Source: Roseovarius confluentis (GTDB lineage: Bacteria > Pseudomonadota > Alphaproteobacteria > Rhodobacterales > Rhodobacteraceae). Taken from it: a DNA stretch of 64,000 bases. Below, piece after piece: positions 1 through 8,392 of this stretch (position 1 is its first letter; every line of letters begins with the position of its first letter). A model generated the notes under the pieces. It had not been told where the DNA came from. It saw nothing but the letters and a program-made list of their open reading frames with translations, and did not search any database. The position numbers and the translations under genes were made by a program. Location of the stretch: positions 1 to 64,000 of the forward strand of contig NZ_PPFE01000013.1 of the NCBI RefSeq assembly GCF_002917925.1, in the 5' to 3' direction.

Positions 1-127
1 GTCGGCCGGCGCGGGCTTCGTCGTCGTCGTCTGCGGCGAGATCATGACCATGCCGGGCCTGCCCAGCCGCCCCGCGTCCGAATCCATCCGCCTGAACGAC
101 CAGGGCGAAATCGAAGGATTGTTCTAA
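1..127 (+). CDS. fhs: Formate-tetrahydrofolate ligase, C-terminal end (partial)
   Basis: Only the last 41 residues are present, read in the frame starting at base 2 and ending with TAA at 125-127. The tail [17 protein letters not shown] followed by an acidic segment ending GLF is the usual C-terminus of formate-tetrahydrofolate ligase, which makes 10-formyl-THF from formate, ATP and THF. The next gene, folD, handles the same folate pool, which supports the call. The N-terminal part lies outside the window. Confidence 0.85.
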   Translation, partial: SAGAGFVVVVCGEIMTMPGLPSRPASESIRLNDQGEIEGLF

Positions 128-197
128 AGGACCGGTTTTCCCCACCCCATGCGAGCGGTATAGGGTGGGGGACCATTTTCGGGCCGGGAGGAAAGAC

Positions 198-1088
198 ATG
201 ACGGCAGAGATTATCGACGGCAAGGCGTTTGCCGCAAAAGTGCGCGAGAAGGTGGCGGGCCACGTGGACCGCCTGAAGGAAGAACACGGCATCACGCCGG
301 GGCTGGCCGTGGTGCTGGTGGGCGAGGACCCGGCAAGCCAGGTCTACGTCCGCTCGAAGGGCAAGCAGACCGTCGAGGTCGGCATGAATTCCTACGAGCA
401 CAAGCTGGAGGCGGACACCTCGGAAGAGGATCTGCTGGCGCTGATCGACAAGCTGAACAACGACAAGGACGTGCATGGCATCCTTGTGCAGCTGCCGTTG
501 CCGGACCACCTGGATTCCGACCTGGTGATCAACTCGATCGACCCGGCGAAAGACGTGGACGGGTTTCACATCTCGAACGTGGGCCTGCTGGGCACGGGAC
601 AGAAAAGCATGGTGCCCTGCACGCCGCTGGGCTGTCTGATGATGCTGCGCGAACACCACGGGAGCCTTTCCGGCATGGACGCGGTGGTTGTCGGGCGCTC
701 GAACATCGTGGGCAAGCCGATGGCGCAGCTTTTGCTGGGCGACAGCTGCACCGTGACCATCGCGCACAGCCGCACCAAGGACCTGCCCGAGGTCGTGCGC
801 CGCGCCGATATCGTGGTGGCCGCCGTGGGCCGGCCCGAGATGGTGCCGGGTGACTGGATCAAGGAAGGGGCCACCGTGATCGACGTGGGCATCAACCGGG
901 TCGAGCGCGACGGCAAGAACAAGCTGGTGGGCGATGCCGATTACGAGAGCTGCGCGGCGCGCGCGGGGGCGATTACGCCCGTTCCCGGCGGCGTCGGGCC
1001 GATGACCATCGCGTGCCTGCTGGCCAACACGGTGACGGCCTGCTGCCGTGCCAACGGGTTGTCGGAGCCGGAAGGCTTGACGGCGTAA
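198..1088 (+). CDS. folD: Bifunctional methylene-THF dehydrogenase / methenyl-THF cyclohydrolase
   Basis: FolD interconverts 5,10-methylene-THF, methenyl-THF and 10-formyl-THF with NADP in the cytoplasm. The 296-residue protein has the expected family length. The catalytic YVRSK segment is near residues 50-54 (Tyr and Lys), the GILVQLPLP signature near 95, the Rossmann stretch [12 protein letters not shown] in the middle, and PGGVGPMT near the C-terminus. An in-frame ATG at 165 exists, but the ATG at 198 follows a GGGAGGAAAG ribosome site and begins the conserved sequence, so it is preferred. It lies 70 bp downstream of fhs, probably in the same one-carbon unit. Confidence 0.95.
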   Translation: MTAEIIDGKAFAAKVREKVAGHVDRLKEEHGITPGLAVVLVGEDPASQVYVRSKGKQTVEVGMNSYEHKLEADTSEEDLLALIDKLNNDKDVHGILVQLPLPDHLDSDLVINSIDPAKDVDGFHISNVGLLGTGQKSMVPCTPLGCLMMLREHHGSLSGMDAVVVGRSNIVGKPMAQLLLGDSCTVTIAHSRTKDLPEVVRRADIVVAAVGRPEMVPGDWIKEGATVIDVGINRVERDGKNKLVGDADYESCAARAGAITPVPGGVGPMTIACLLANTVTACCRANGLSEPEGLTA

Positions 1089-1096
1089 GACCTCTT

Positions 1097-1117
1097 GCCC
1101 GGCGGCCCCCGCCGGGC
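1097..1117 (+). terminator. GC-rich hairpin downstream of folD
   Basis: A perfect 9-bp stem GCCCGGCGG/CCGCCGGGC with a 3-base loop lies 9 bases after the folD stop. More GC-rich inverted sequence follows, to about 1165. There is no T-run, so it may only stabilise the 3' end or act with Rho. Confidence 0.4.
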
Positions 1118-1216
1118 AGCCCCCGACCGCCCCCACGGGCGGGGGCTTCACCCCCACCCTCGGTCGGGGACTGCCCTCATTTCTTTTCGGCCTTGTCGCA
1201 GGTCTTGCGCACGTCG

Positions 1217-1636
1217 CTAAAGGTCCACCGGGATCATGGTGCCGACCATCATGGCGATGTGGCGTTCCGCACCGTCGGTCACGGCAAAAATATCCGATTG
1301 CACCACCATCAGGCGGCGGCCCGGCTTGATCACCCGGCCCCGGGCCACAAGGGTGTCGCCCGCGCCGGGAGCCAGCAGGTTGATCTTCATCTCAGTGGTC
1401 ATCACCTCCATCCCCTCGGGGATCAGGGTCAGCGCGGAATAGCCCGCGGCACTGTCGCCGATGGCGAAGGTCAGGCCGGCATGGGCGACCCCCTGCTGCT
1501 GGCGGCTGCCCTCGAGGATGGGGGCGGTGATCTCGACCCGGCCTTCGGCGATGCCGGTGAGCGTGGCGCCCAGCGTCTGCATCATGGATTGCCGGGCAAA
1601 GCTGTCGCGGATGCGGGTCTCGAAGGGAGCAGACAT
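1217..1636 (-). CDS. PaaI-family hotdog thioesterase
   Basis: A 139-residue single hotdog-fold protein of the 4HBT/PaaI type. The central segment around residues 48-65 (GVAHAGLTFAIGDSAAG) matches the signature that normally reads HGG, here HAG, with an acidic residue a few positions later. Such proteins hydrolyse acyl-CoA thioesters, but the substrate cannot be read from sequence. The gene is monocistronic or loosely linked to pdeM upstream, with a 68-bp gap, and is convergent with folD. Confidence 0.8.
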   Translation of the reverse strand: MSAPFETRIRDSFARQSMMQTLGATLTGIAEGRVEITAPILEGSRQQQGVAHAGLTFAIGDSAAGYSALTLIPEGMEVMTTEMKINLLAPGAGDTLVARGRVIKPGRRLMVVQSDIFAVTDGAERHIAMMVGTMIPVDL

Positions 1637-1704
1637 GGGGCTGGGGTCTCCGTAGGGTGTCCGGACAGTCTAGGCCGTGCGCGTGTGAATAGGAACCGCG
1701 CCGG

Positions 1705-2379
1705 TCATGCCTTTGCGCCGCGCGGCATGGGCGCGGGATGGGGGGTCTTGCCCGTCAGGATCGCCAGCGCCTCGGGGCGCATGAGATCGCAGAGCGCGGT
1801 GTCGTGGCTGCGCAGGCCGCCGGTATAGGTGCCGTAGGCGGGCATCACCAGCCGGTCGCTGTCGAGCAGGAAGGCGGGCCGGGTGATGGCGCGGCCCCGG
1901 ACAGGCAGGGTGACCTTGGGGTGATAGTGCCCTGACACCTCGCCGGAAAAGCCCTGTTGCGCGATGTGGCGGAAGGTGAGCGGCGGGACAGGCAACTCGA
2001 ACAGATGCGCGCCGCCAAGGTCGACGGGGCCGGGATCGTGGTTGCCCTCGATCCAGACCCAGCGGCGGCCGGCCTGAAGGCGGCTGATCCAGAGTTTTTC
2101 GGCATCGAGAAGGGCGCGGGCGGCCAGCGCGTCGTCGAAGCTGTCGCCGAGGCAGATGACGGTATGGGCACCGGTGGCTTCCAGGTCGGCCTGCAGCCGC
2201 GACAGGGTGTCGTGGGTCTCGTAGGGGGGCAGTTGCGCCTCGCCCAGGCGGGCCCGGCGTTCGGTCTTGCCCAGGTGCATGTCCGACACGCAAAGCAGGT
2301 TCAGGTCACGCCAGAAAAGCGCGCCGGAGCCGAGGGCGGTGAGACGGGCGCCTGCCAATGTGAACTCGTAGCCGTTCAT
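1705..2379 (-). CDS. pdeM: Ligase-associated DNA damage response endonuclease PdeM
   Basis: A 224-residue calcineurin-like metallophosphoesterase. All metal-binding motifs are visible: DMH at 33-35, GDSFDD at 78-83, GNHD at 112-115 and GHYHP near 150. The family occurs with an Lhr-type helicase, an ATP-dependent ligase and a beta-lactamase-fold exonuclease in a putative DNA repair set. Here the helicase lies 50 bp upstream on the same strand, so the two are probably co-transcribed. No ligase or exonuclease is in the window. The physiological substrate is uncertain. Confidence 0.88.
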   Translation of the reverse strand: MNGYEFTLAGARLTALGSGALFWRDLNLLCVSDMHLGKTERRARLGEAQLPPYETHDTLSRLQADLEATGAHTVICLGDSFDDALAARALLDAEKLWISRLQAGRRWVWIEGNHDPGPVDLGGAHLFELPVPPLTFRHIAQQGFSGEVSGHYHPKVTLPVRGRAITRPAFLLDSDRLVMPAYGTYTGGLRSHDTALCDLMRPEALAILTGKTPHPAPMPRGAKA

Positions 2380-2429
2380 GCTTCGTTCATCACGCGGGGC
2401 GACTGATTTTGCAAGGGCTTTTCCGGGTG

Positions 2430-4832
2430 TCAGGCGAGACCGGCAGCCTGCATCAGGCGTTGGGTTTCTTCCTCAATCAGGCGGTCCTGTGCGCTGCCTT
2501 CGACGGGGGTGCGTCCGGCCTCGAGGAACAACGGCGCTGCAAAGGGCGTGACGCGGGGCAGGCGGACAAGGTCGACGCGGTTGCCGATGCGGTCGAGCAT
2601 CTCCTCGATCCGGCCAAAGTCGATCAGGCCGCGCATTGCCTCTTGCCTTGTGATGTCCAGGAGCAGGTGATCGGGGTCGTATTTGGCCAGCGTGTCGTAA
2701 AGGATATCGGAGGAAAACGTGGCCTGCCGCCCGGATTTGCGGACCTGGGGCAGGTTGCGCTGGATCAGGCCCGCGATGGTGGCGGAGGCGCGAAAGGTAC
2801 GTTTTATCAGCTGGTTACCGGCCAGCCACTTGTCGAGGCCTTCGCGCAGGGCGGCGCGGTCCAGAAGGCCGGTGGCGTCGGTCAGCGGTTCCAGCCCCCA
2901 GATGAGGGTGGCGTAATCGGTCGAGACGAAACCCATGGGGGCAAGACGCATCTCCTCCATGCGTTTGCTGAGGATCAGGCCCAGCGTCTGTTGCGCGTTG
3001 CGGCCGGCGAAGCCGTAGATGCAGGCATGTTCGCGCCCGTCATGGGGGAAGCTTTCGATGAGCAGGCGGCCTACCTTGGGCAGTTGCGACACGTCTTGCT
3101 GGAGCGCAATCCAGTCGGCGGTATGGGCCGGAAGGGCGGAGTGGTCGCCGGAATGCAAGAGCGACAGGATGCGCTGGCTGAGCTGGGTGGAGGTGGCGAA
3201 CTTCGTCCCGGCGAAGGTGGCGATCTTGGGTTTCTTCGCGGCGTCGCGGCTGACCTCGACCACGGTTTCGCGCAGGCCTTCGTATTTCACGATCTGCCCG
3301 CCGATCAGGAACGTGTCGCCGGGGGTGAGGGAGGCGGCGAAGCCTTCCTCGACCTCGCCCAGCGGCTTGCCGCCGCGGTTGCGGCGCATCCGGACCTTCA
3401 GCAGATCGGCGTCCTGGATGGTGCCTATGTTCATGCGGATCAGGCGGGCGCTGCGTGGATCGCGCAACTGCGACAGGCCGTCGCGATTGAGCAGGCGCTG
3501 CCATTGGTCATAGGCGCGCAGGGCATAGCCGCCGGTTGCGCAAAAATCGAGGCAGGCGTCGAACTGGGCGCGGGTGAGGGTGGCATAGGCGCCGACGGTC
3601 TTGATTTCCTCGAACAATGCATCTGCATCGAACGGTCCGGCGCAGGCGCGGATGAGGATGTGCTGGCAGAGCACGTCGCGGGGGCCGGGGCCGCGTGGCT
3701 CGCCGTCGAGGTCGTGGTCACGGACGGCCTCCAACGCGGCATGGCATTCGATGACCTCGAACCGGTTGGCGGGGACGAGCAGCGCCTTTGATGGCGCGTT
3801 GTAACGGTGGTTGGCGCGGCCGATGCGCTGCACCAGCCGCTTGACGTTCTTGGGCGCGCCGACCTGGATCACGAGGTCGACGTCGCCCCAGTCGATGCCG
3901 AGGTCCAGACTGCCGGTGCAGACCACGGCGCGCAGCTCGCCGCGCTGCATGGCGGCCTCGACCCGCTCGCGCTGTGCCCGGTCGAGCGAGCCGTGGTGGA
4001 TGCCGATCGGCAGGGCGTCTTCATTGGCGAGCCAGAGGTTGTGAAAGAAGATCTCGGCCTGGGCGCGGGTGTTGTGGAAGATGAGGGTGATGCGGTGGCG
4101 TTTCACCTCTTCCAAAACGGCGGGGATCGAATAGGCCGCACCACCCCCGGACCAAGGTGGGGTGGCATCGGTTTGCAGCATGGCGATATCGGGCTCGGGG
4201 CCGGGATCGGCCATGAGGATTTCACAAGGGTCGGGGTGGCGGGCGAGCAGGCGCGCGATGGCGGCGGGGTCCTCGACCGTGGCCGAGAGGCCCACGCGGC
4301 GCAGGCCGGGACACATGGCCTGAAGGCGGCTGAGGGCGAGGAAAAGCTGGTCGCCGCGCTTCGACTCGGCCAGCGCGTGGATCTCGTCGACGACGATGCG
4401 TTTCAGCCCTGCAAAGATGCGCGGGGCATCTTCGTAGGACGTGAGGAGTGCCAGGCTTTCGGGCGTCGTCAGCAGGATATGCGGCGGGTCGGCGCGCTGG
4501 CGGCGCTTGGCCGACGAGGACGTGTCGCCGGTGCGGTCCTCGATGCGGATGGGCAGGTCCATCTCTGACACAGGCGTGGTGAGGTTGCGCTTGATGTCGG
4601 CCGCGAGCGCCTTGAGTGGCGAGATGTAGAGCGTGTGCAGCCCCTCGTGGCCGTGCTCGGCGATGTCCACCAGCGTGGGAAGGAAGCCCGCCAGTGTCTT
4701 GCCGCCGCCGGTGGGGGCGATGAGCAGCAGGGCGGGGTCATCGGCGCGGTCCAGCATCGCCTGCTGGTGCGGGTGGATGGACCAGCCGCGCGAGGCGAAC
4801 CATTCAGTGAACACGGGGGGTAACGACGTCAT
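2430..4832 (-). CDS. Ligase-associated DEXH-box helicase (Lhr family)
   Basis: An 800-residue superfamily 2 DNA helicase of the Lhr type. It shows Walker A APTGGGKT at about 40-47, DEIH in the first third, the SAT motif III, and a motif VI of form QRIGRANHR. A long Lhr-specific C-terminal region follows. The family is thought to unwind 3'-tailed nucleic acid in DNA repair together with PdeM. An in-frame ATG exists at 4892 but precedes the conserved start. MTSLPPVFTEWF beginning at 4832 matches family starts, and the bases above it form palindromes. Confidence 0.9.
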   Translation of the reverse strand: MTSLPPVFTEWFASRGWSIHPHQQAMLDRADDPALLLIAPTGGGKTLAGFLPTLVDIAEHGHEGLHTLYISPLKALAADIKRNLTTPVSEMDLPIRIEDRTGDTSSSAKRRQRADPPHILLTTPESLALLTSYEDAPRIFAGLKRIVVDEIHALAESKRGDQLFLALSRLQAMCPGLRRVGLSATVEDPAAIARLLARHPDPCEILMADPGPEPDIAMLQTDATPPWSGGGAAYSIPAVLEEVKRHRITLIFHNTRAQAEIFFHNLWLANEDALPIGIHHGSLDRAQRERVEAAMQRGELRAVVCTGSLDLGIDWGDVDLVIQVGAPKNVKRLVQRIGRANHRYNAPSKALLVPANRFEVIECHAALEAVRDHDLDGEPRGPGPRDVLCQHILIRACAGPFDADALFEEIKTVGAYATLTRAQFDACLDFCATGGYALRAYDQWQRLLNRDGLSQLRDPRSARLIRMNIGTIQDADLLKVRMRRNRGGKPLGEVEEGFAASLTPGDTFLIGGQIVKYEGLRETVVEVSRDAAKKPKIATFAGTKFATSTQLSQRILSLLHSGDHSALPAHTADWIALQQDVSQLPKVGRLLIESFPHDGREHACIYGFAGRNAQQTLGLILSKRMEEMRLAPMGFVSTDYATLIWGLEPLTDATGLLDRAALREGLDKWLAGNQLIKRTFRASATIAGLIQRNLPQVRKSGRQATFSSDILYDTLAKYDPDHLLLDITRQEAMRGLIDFGRIEEMLDRIGNRVDLVRLPRVTPFAAPLFLEAGRTPVEGSAQDRLIEEETQRLMQAAGLA

Positions 4833-4853
4833 CCGCCAGATGTAGGCGGAACC

Positions 4854-4903
4854 GCAAAACTTTTCAGGAAAAGTTTTGCCCGGAGTTTTCAAAAACTCCG
4901 GGC
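4854..4903. terminator. Two adjoining palindromes, probable tandem terminators
   Basis: GCAAAACTTTTC (4854-4865) pairs perfectly with GAAAAGTTTTGC (4868-4879). It is followed at once by GCCCGGAGTTTT (4878-4889) pairing with AAAACTCCGGGC (4892-4903). Each is a 12-bp perfect stem with a tiny loop. They lie between the stop of the AAA+ ATPase gene and the start of the helicase gene, both on the minus strand, and probably end the Tad-locus transcript. Confidence 0.6.
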
Positions 4904-4908
4904 GGCGC

Positions 4909-6219
4909 TTACTTCACGATGGTCTCGTCCTTGACGAACATGTTCGCCCAGGCACGGTCCAAGAGGTCGGGACGCATCTGGTAGGGAATGCCCTCGAATT
5001 CGCAGATCGAAATCATCTGGTCGATCAGGAAGATCGGCTGGTAGTTGGCGTAGACGTTGTTGATCGTCGGGTACTTGACCTTGAGCAGATGCAACAAGGT
5101 GTCCTCGTCCAGCGGCATGCCGCGTTTCTTGGCCACCATGGCGAAGATCTTGAGGAAGTCCTGCTGGTTCGGGCCGTCGATCTTGATCTTGAAGAAGATC
5201 CGGCGCAGGGCGGCCTGGTCGAAGATCTCGTTGGGGTGGAAGTTGGTCGAGAAGATCACCAGCGTGTCGAACGGCACCTCGAACTTTTCGCCCGATTGCA
5301 GCGCGAGGATGTCCTTGGATTCCTCGAGCGGGACGATCCAGCGGTTGACGAGGCTTTGCGGCGGCTCTGCCTGGCGGCCAAGGTCGTCGACGATGAAGAT
5401 GCCGCCCGTCGATTTCAACTGCAGCGGTGCCTGGTAGGTTCGCGCGGTCGGGTTGTAGACCAGGTCGAGCATCGACAGGCTGAGCTCGCCCCCGGTGATG
5501 ACCGTGGGCCGTTCGCAGCGCACGTAACGCGTGTCGAAGGTGCGCTTGCGGCGCAGGGAGTTGGGGTCGTCGACCTCGACCTCGGCCTTGGAATGGACGA
5601 TCGGGTCGTAGACGGTGATGACCTGGCCCGCGTATTCGATGGCGCGGGGGACATAGATCTTGTCGCCCATGGCGTCGCGGATGCCGTTCGAGATCGAGGA
5701 TTTCCCGTTGCCGGGCGGGCCGTACATCAGGATCGAGCGGCCGGCCGACACGGCAGGGCCGAGGTGATCGAGCAGATCGTTGGGCAGCACGAGGTGGCCC
5801 ATGGCGCCGGTCAGCTCGTCCCGGGTGATCTGGATGTTGCGGATCGACTGGCGCTTGACCTGTTCACGGTAAACCGCCAGCGGCACGGGCATGGCGCCGA
5901 AATATTCCGATTGCGACAGCGCGTCGAGGGCGCGGGACTTGCCCGCGTCGGTCAGCTGAAAGCCCATCTCGCCGCCCGAATTGGCGTTGAGCGTGCCGGT
6001 CGCCTCGAGCAGGCGTTGCTGGCGCGCCATGTCCACCAGTTCCTGCGTGACGGCGCGAGGCAGGCAGATCGCCTCGGAGATTTCGCTGACCATGTCGAGG
6101 TTCTTGCGGAACATGGTCTTCAGCAGGATGTCCCGCATCATGACGATGGGGAGCTGCATTTCGTCGAGCCCGGAGGGTGGCGGGGGCGGCTGAACGCCGT
6201 TGGTCACTTGCATATTCAT
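4909..6219 (-). CDS. AAA+ ATPase with N-terminal winged-helix-like region, Tad-linked, function unknown
   Basis: The protein has 436 residues. The start chosen is MNMQ at 6219, as the longer frame to 6264 adds unrelated residues. A proline run at 11-15 is followed by a helical region (about 22-95) that looks like a winged helix, with ITRDEL near 131. The AAA+ core has Walker A GPPGNGKSS at 167-175 and Walker B GIFIVDDLG at 273-281. An Arg-rich ALRRIFFK follows, as expected for an arginine finger. Homologues are known only as conserved ATPases. It is the last gene of the Tad locus, after the prepilin peptidase, so a role in pilus control or assembly is possible but is inference. Confidence 0.7.
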   Translation of the reverse strand: MNMQVTNGVQPPPPPSGLDEMQLPIVMMRDILLKTMFRKNLDMVSEISEAICLPRAVTQELVDMARQQRLLEATGTLNANSGGEMGFQLTDAGKSRALDALSQSEYFGAMPVPLAVYREQVKRQSIRNIQITRDELTGAMGHLVLPNDLLDHLGPAVSAGRSILMYGPPGNGKSSISNGIRDAMGDKIYVPRAIEYAGQVITVYDPIVHSKAEVEVDDPNSLRRKRTFDTRYVRCERPTVITGGELSLSMLDLVYNPTARTYQAPLQLKSTGGIFIVDDLGRQAEPPQSLVNRWIVPLEESKDILALQSGEKFEVPFDTLVIFSTNFHPNEIFDQAALRRIFFKIKIDGPNQQDFLKIFAMVAKKRGMPLDEDTLLHLLKVKYPTINNVYANYQPIFLIDQMISICEFEGIPYQMRPDLLDRAWANMFVKDETIVK

Positions 6220-6350
6220 GGTTTTCTGCCCGTTTTCTTCGACAAGTTGACATGTCTCAGGCACCGCATACTGCGGCGCAATCCGGGGCAGGATGGCATC
6301 AAATCATGCGGAAATTGTGGTCGCGCGCGGGCGTGGTTGGGGCAGGCGCC

Positions 6351-6857
6351 TCAGGCGCCGTAGGCGGCGCCGAGGCCGAGATAAATCACGAGTGTCGCGC
6401 CCAGGGCGAAGCCCATGGGAAACTTCTTGCCGCGGTCCCAGCTGATCCAGTCGGGGGCGAGCCGGCGCAGCGGCGTGTGTTTCGCCAGCCGGTGCGTGAC
6501 GAAACAGGCCAAAAGGTTGGCGGTAAAGAGAAACATGATGATCCGCCAGTCGGCTGGGGCGATGAAGGGCGCCGCGGCGGCGATGAACTTGCTGTCGCCC
6601 GCGCCCATGAGCCCGCCGGCATTGGCGATGAAGCCGATCACGAGGGCGATGAACATGATCGCGATGCGCCATGCGTAGTCGGGCCAGAACGGGGTGACGG
6701 CCCAAAGGCCGACGATCACGAAGATCCCCGCCAGCGTCAGCACCGAGGTGTTGGGAATGCGCATGGCCTTGAGGTCACTCCACATCACCCAGAGGCAGAC
6801 CGGAGTGACGAAGGGCAGGAACCAGAGCGCCGCCCAACTGGTGATTTCAAGGGGCAT
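6351..6857 (-). CDS. cpaA: Prepilin peptidase, A24 family (CpaA/TadV)
   Basis: A 168-residue polytopic inner-membrane aspartic protease that cuts the leader of Flp prepilins. The two catalytic aspartates are Asp28 in WSDLKAMRIPN and Asp88 in GAGDSK. These are the standard positions for the short family that lacks the N-methylase domain. About five hydrophobic segments are visible. It lies downstream of the TPR lipoprotein genes by 21 bp, in the Tad locus that encodes its probable substrates, the two Flp pilins. Confidence 0.92.
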   Translation of the reverse strand: MPLEITSWAALWFLPFVTPVCLWVMWSDLKAMRIPNTSVLTLAGIFVIVGLWAVTPFWPDYAWRIAIMFIALVIGFIANAGGLMGAGDSKFIAAAAPFIAPADWRIIMFLFTANLLACFVTHRLAKHTPLRRLAPDWISWDRGKKFPMGFALGATLVIYLGLGAAYGA

Positions 6858-6878
6858 GACCCGCGCCTCGCACGTCTT

Positions 6879-7736
6879 TTATTCGACGTTGTTTTCCAGC
6901 GCATTCAGGCTGCGCGCGGCGGCCTCGAAATGCTGGGGATGCGTGTCGATGGCGTCGCGCAGAAGGCCCTTGCCGATATTGGTGTCGCCCTGCTTGATGG
7001 CCGAAAGACCCAGCGTGTAGAGCAGTTGCGCGCGCTCTTCCTGGCTGGTCTGCAGGACAGGCATGGAATATTTCTTTTGCGCGCCGCGCGCCAGGACAAG
7101 GTTGTTCTTGGCGGTGAACAGGCTGTCATCCTGTCGGATCGCGTCGGTGAACAGGCGCTCGGCGGCGGCGAAGTCGCCGCGGGTCAGCTTGGAATAGCCC
7201 CAGTTGTTCATGACGCTGGCGGGCTGGGTCGTGAGGCCGACGGCGGTCTCGTAGAAGCTGTCGGCCTTCTGCCAGTTCTGGTTGCTGTCGGCGATCATCG
7301 CCTCGAGCCGGTAGCGCTTGAAGGTCTCATGGGTCGGCGGGACGGAATCCAGCACCTCGTCGGCGCGTTTCCATTCGTTGTTGCGAATGAGCGCGTCGGC
7401 GTATTCCACCTGGTCGTCATTGGTGGACTTTTCATGCTCGACCACGTTTTGCCAGGCCGCGACGGCCTCGGTGTGGCGCTTGGCGCGAATGAGCGATAGC
7501 GCGAGGCCGCGGCGCACGTCGATGCGGTCGGGCTTTTCGCCCAGAGTGCGCTGGAAATATTTCACGGACTCGTTTGGGTCTGCCACGGTCAGCATGACAT
7601 CGCCGAGATTGCTTTCGTCGACGACGTTGAGATCGGACAAGGCCCGGTCCACATCGGCCTTGCCGGCCTTTTCATCACAAGCGGAAAGGGCAAATGCGCT
7701 GCCCACGCAGATGCACATAAGAATAGGGTGGCGCAT
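6879..7736 (-). CDS. TPR lipoprotein of the Tad locus (TadD-like, second copy)
   Basis: A 285-residue protein with a lipoprotein signal peptide: a hydrophobic stretch then LSAC, lipid Cys at residue 20. The mature part is made of helical TPR-like repeats, for example the regions around 60-90, 150-180 and 215-260. TadD proteins in Tad systems are such TPR lipoproteins and are thought to help secretin or pilus assembly. Two TPR lipoprotein genes lie side by side here, this one downstream and longer. Confidence 0.8.
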   Translation of the reverse strand: MRHPILMCICVGSAFALSACDEKAGKADVDRALSDLNVVDESNLGDVMLTVADPNESVKYFQRTLGEKPDRIDVRRGLALSLIRAKRHTEAVAAWQNVVEHEKSTNDDQVEYADALIRNNEWKRADEVLDSVPPTHETFKRYRLEAMIADSNQNWQKADSFYETAVGLTTQPASVMNNWGYSKLTRGDFAAAERLFTDAIRQDDSLFTAKNNLVLARGAQKKYSMPVLQTSQEERAQLLYTLGLSAIKQGDTNIGKGLLRDAIDTHPQHFEAAARSLNALENNVE

Positions 7737-7763
7737 TTTTTGCGTCCTTTTACTGCCTTTGCC

Positions 7764-8324
7764 TCAGCCTGGTATACTGCGGATCAGGTAGTCGCTGCTC
7801 CCGCGCCGCACCAGTTTATAATCTTGCTCTAACTCTTCACTATAAAGAGAATTTTCCGATTTTGCGAGAACTAACCGCAAATTGTCTCGGATTGAGTCAC
7901 TTTGGCCATTGTCGAGCGCGTAGGCCTTTTTGAACACCTGTTCGGCCTCGCCGTTTTCGCCCTTTTCCAGCAGGACAACGCCAAGGTTGTTCCAGACTTC
8001 GGGCGAGAATTCGTCTTTTTCGATGGCCTGTCGCAGTAGGCGTTCGGCGGTGTGCAGACGCCCCAGGCCGAGATTGGCGGTGCCCAGGCCGCCAAGCACA
8101 TCGGCGCTCATGCCCTCGTCGAGGGCGGCGCGGGAAAAGGCGTCGATGGCCAGTTCGTACTCGCCGGCGGCCACGAGGCGGTGACCGACCAGCTTGGAGT
8201 CGACGGCCTCGCCATCCTTTGCGACGCCGGGGGCGTAGGGGCTGTCGGGATCACGCGAAGCGCCTTCGCCGCAGCCCGCGACGAGAGCGAAGGAAACCAG
8301 AAGCCAGACACCTGCTCGTGCCAT
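7764..8324 (-). CDS. tadD: TPR lipoprotein TadD
   Basis: A 186-residue protein with a signal peptide ending VAGC (Cys18 is the lipidation site). TPR repeats follow in the middle (around 60-130), including GGLGTANLGLGRLHTAERLL and WNNLGVVLLEKG. It sits directly after tadC, where tadD is normally found. It is predicted to be anchored in the outer membrane, facing the periplasm. The C-terminal 35 residues are charged and show no repeat. Confidence 0.82.
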   Translation of the reverse strand: MARAGVWLLVSFALVAGCGEGASRDPDSPYAPGVAKDGEAVDSKLVGHRLVAAGEYELAIDAFSRAALDEGMSADVLGGLGTANLGLGRLHTAERLLRQAIEKDEFSPEVWNNLGVVLLEKGENGEAEQVFKKAYALDNGQSDSIRDNLRLVLAKSENSLYSEELEQDYKLVRRGSSDYLIRSIPG

Positions 8325-8392
8325 GCCGGTTATGTCGCCTCTTCGTTGTGGCGGCAGGCCCGCGCGGGACCTGCCTTTCGTTGGTCCGGCCG

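Noticed and set aside
4833..4892. Longer N-terminus of the Lhr helicase (start at 4892)
   Set aside because: The extra 20 codons would run through the two palindromes and are not like family starts. MTSLPPVFTEWF at 4832 is.
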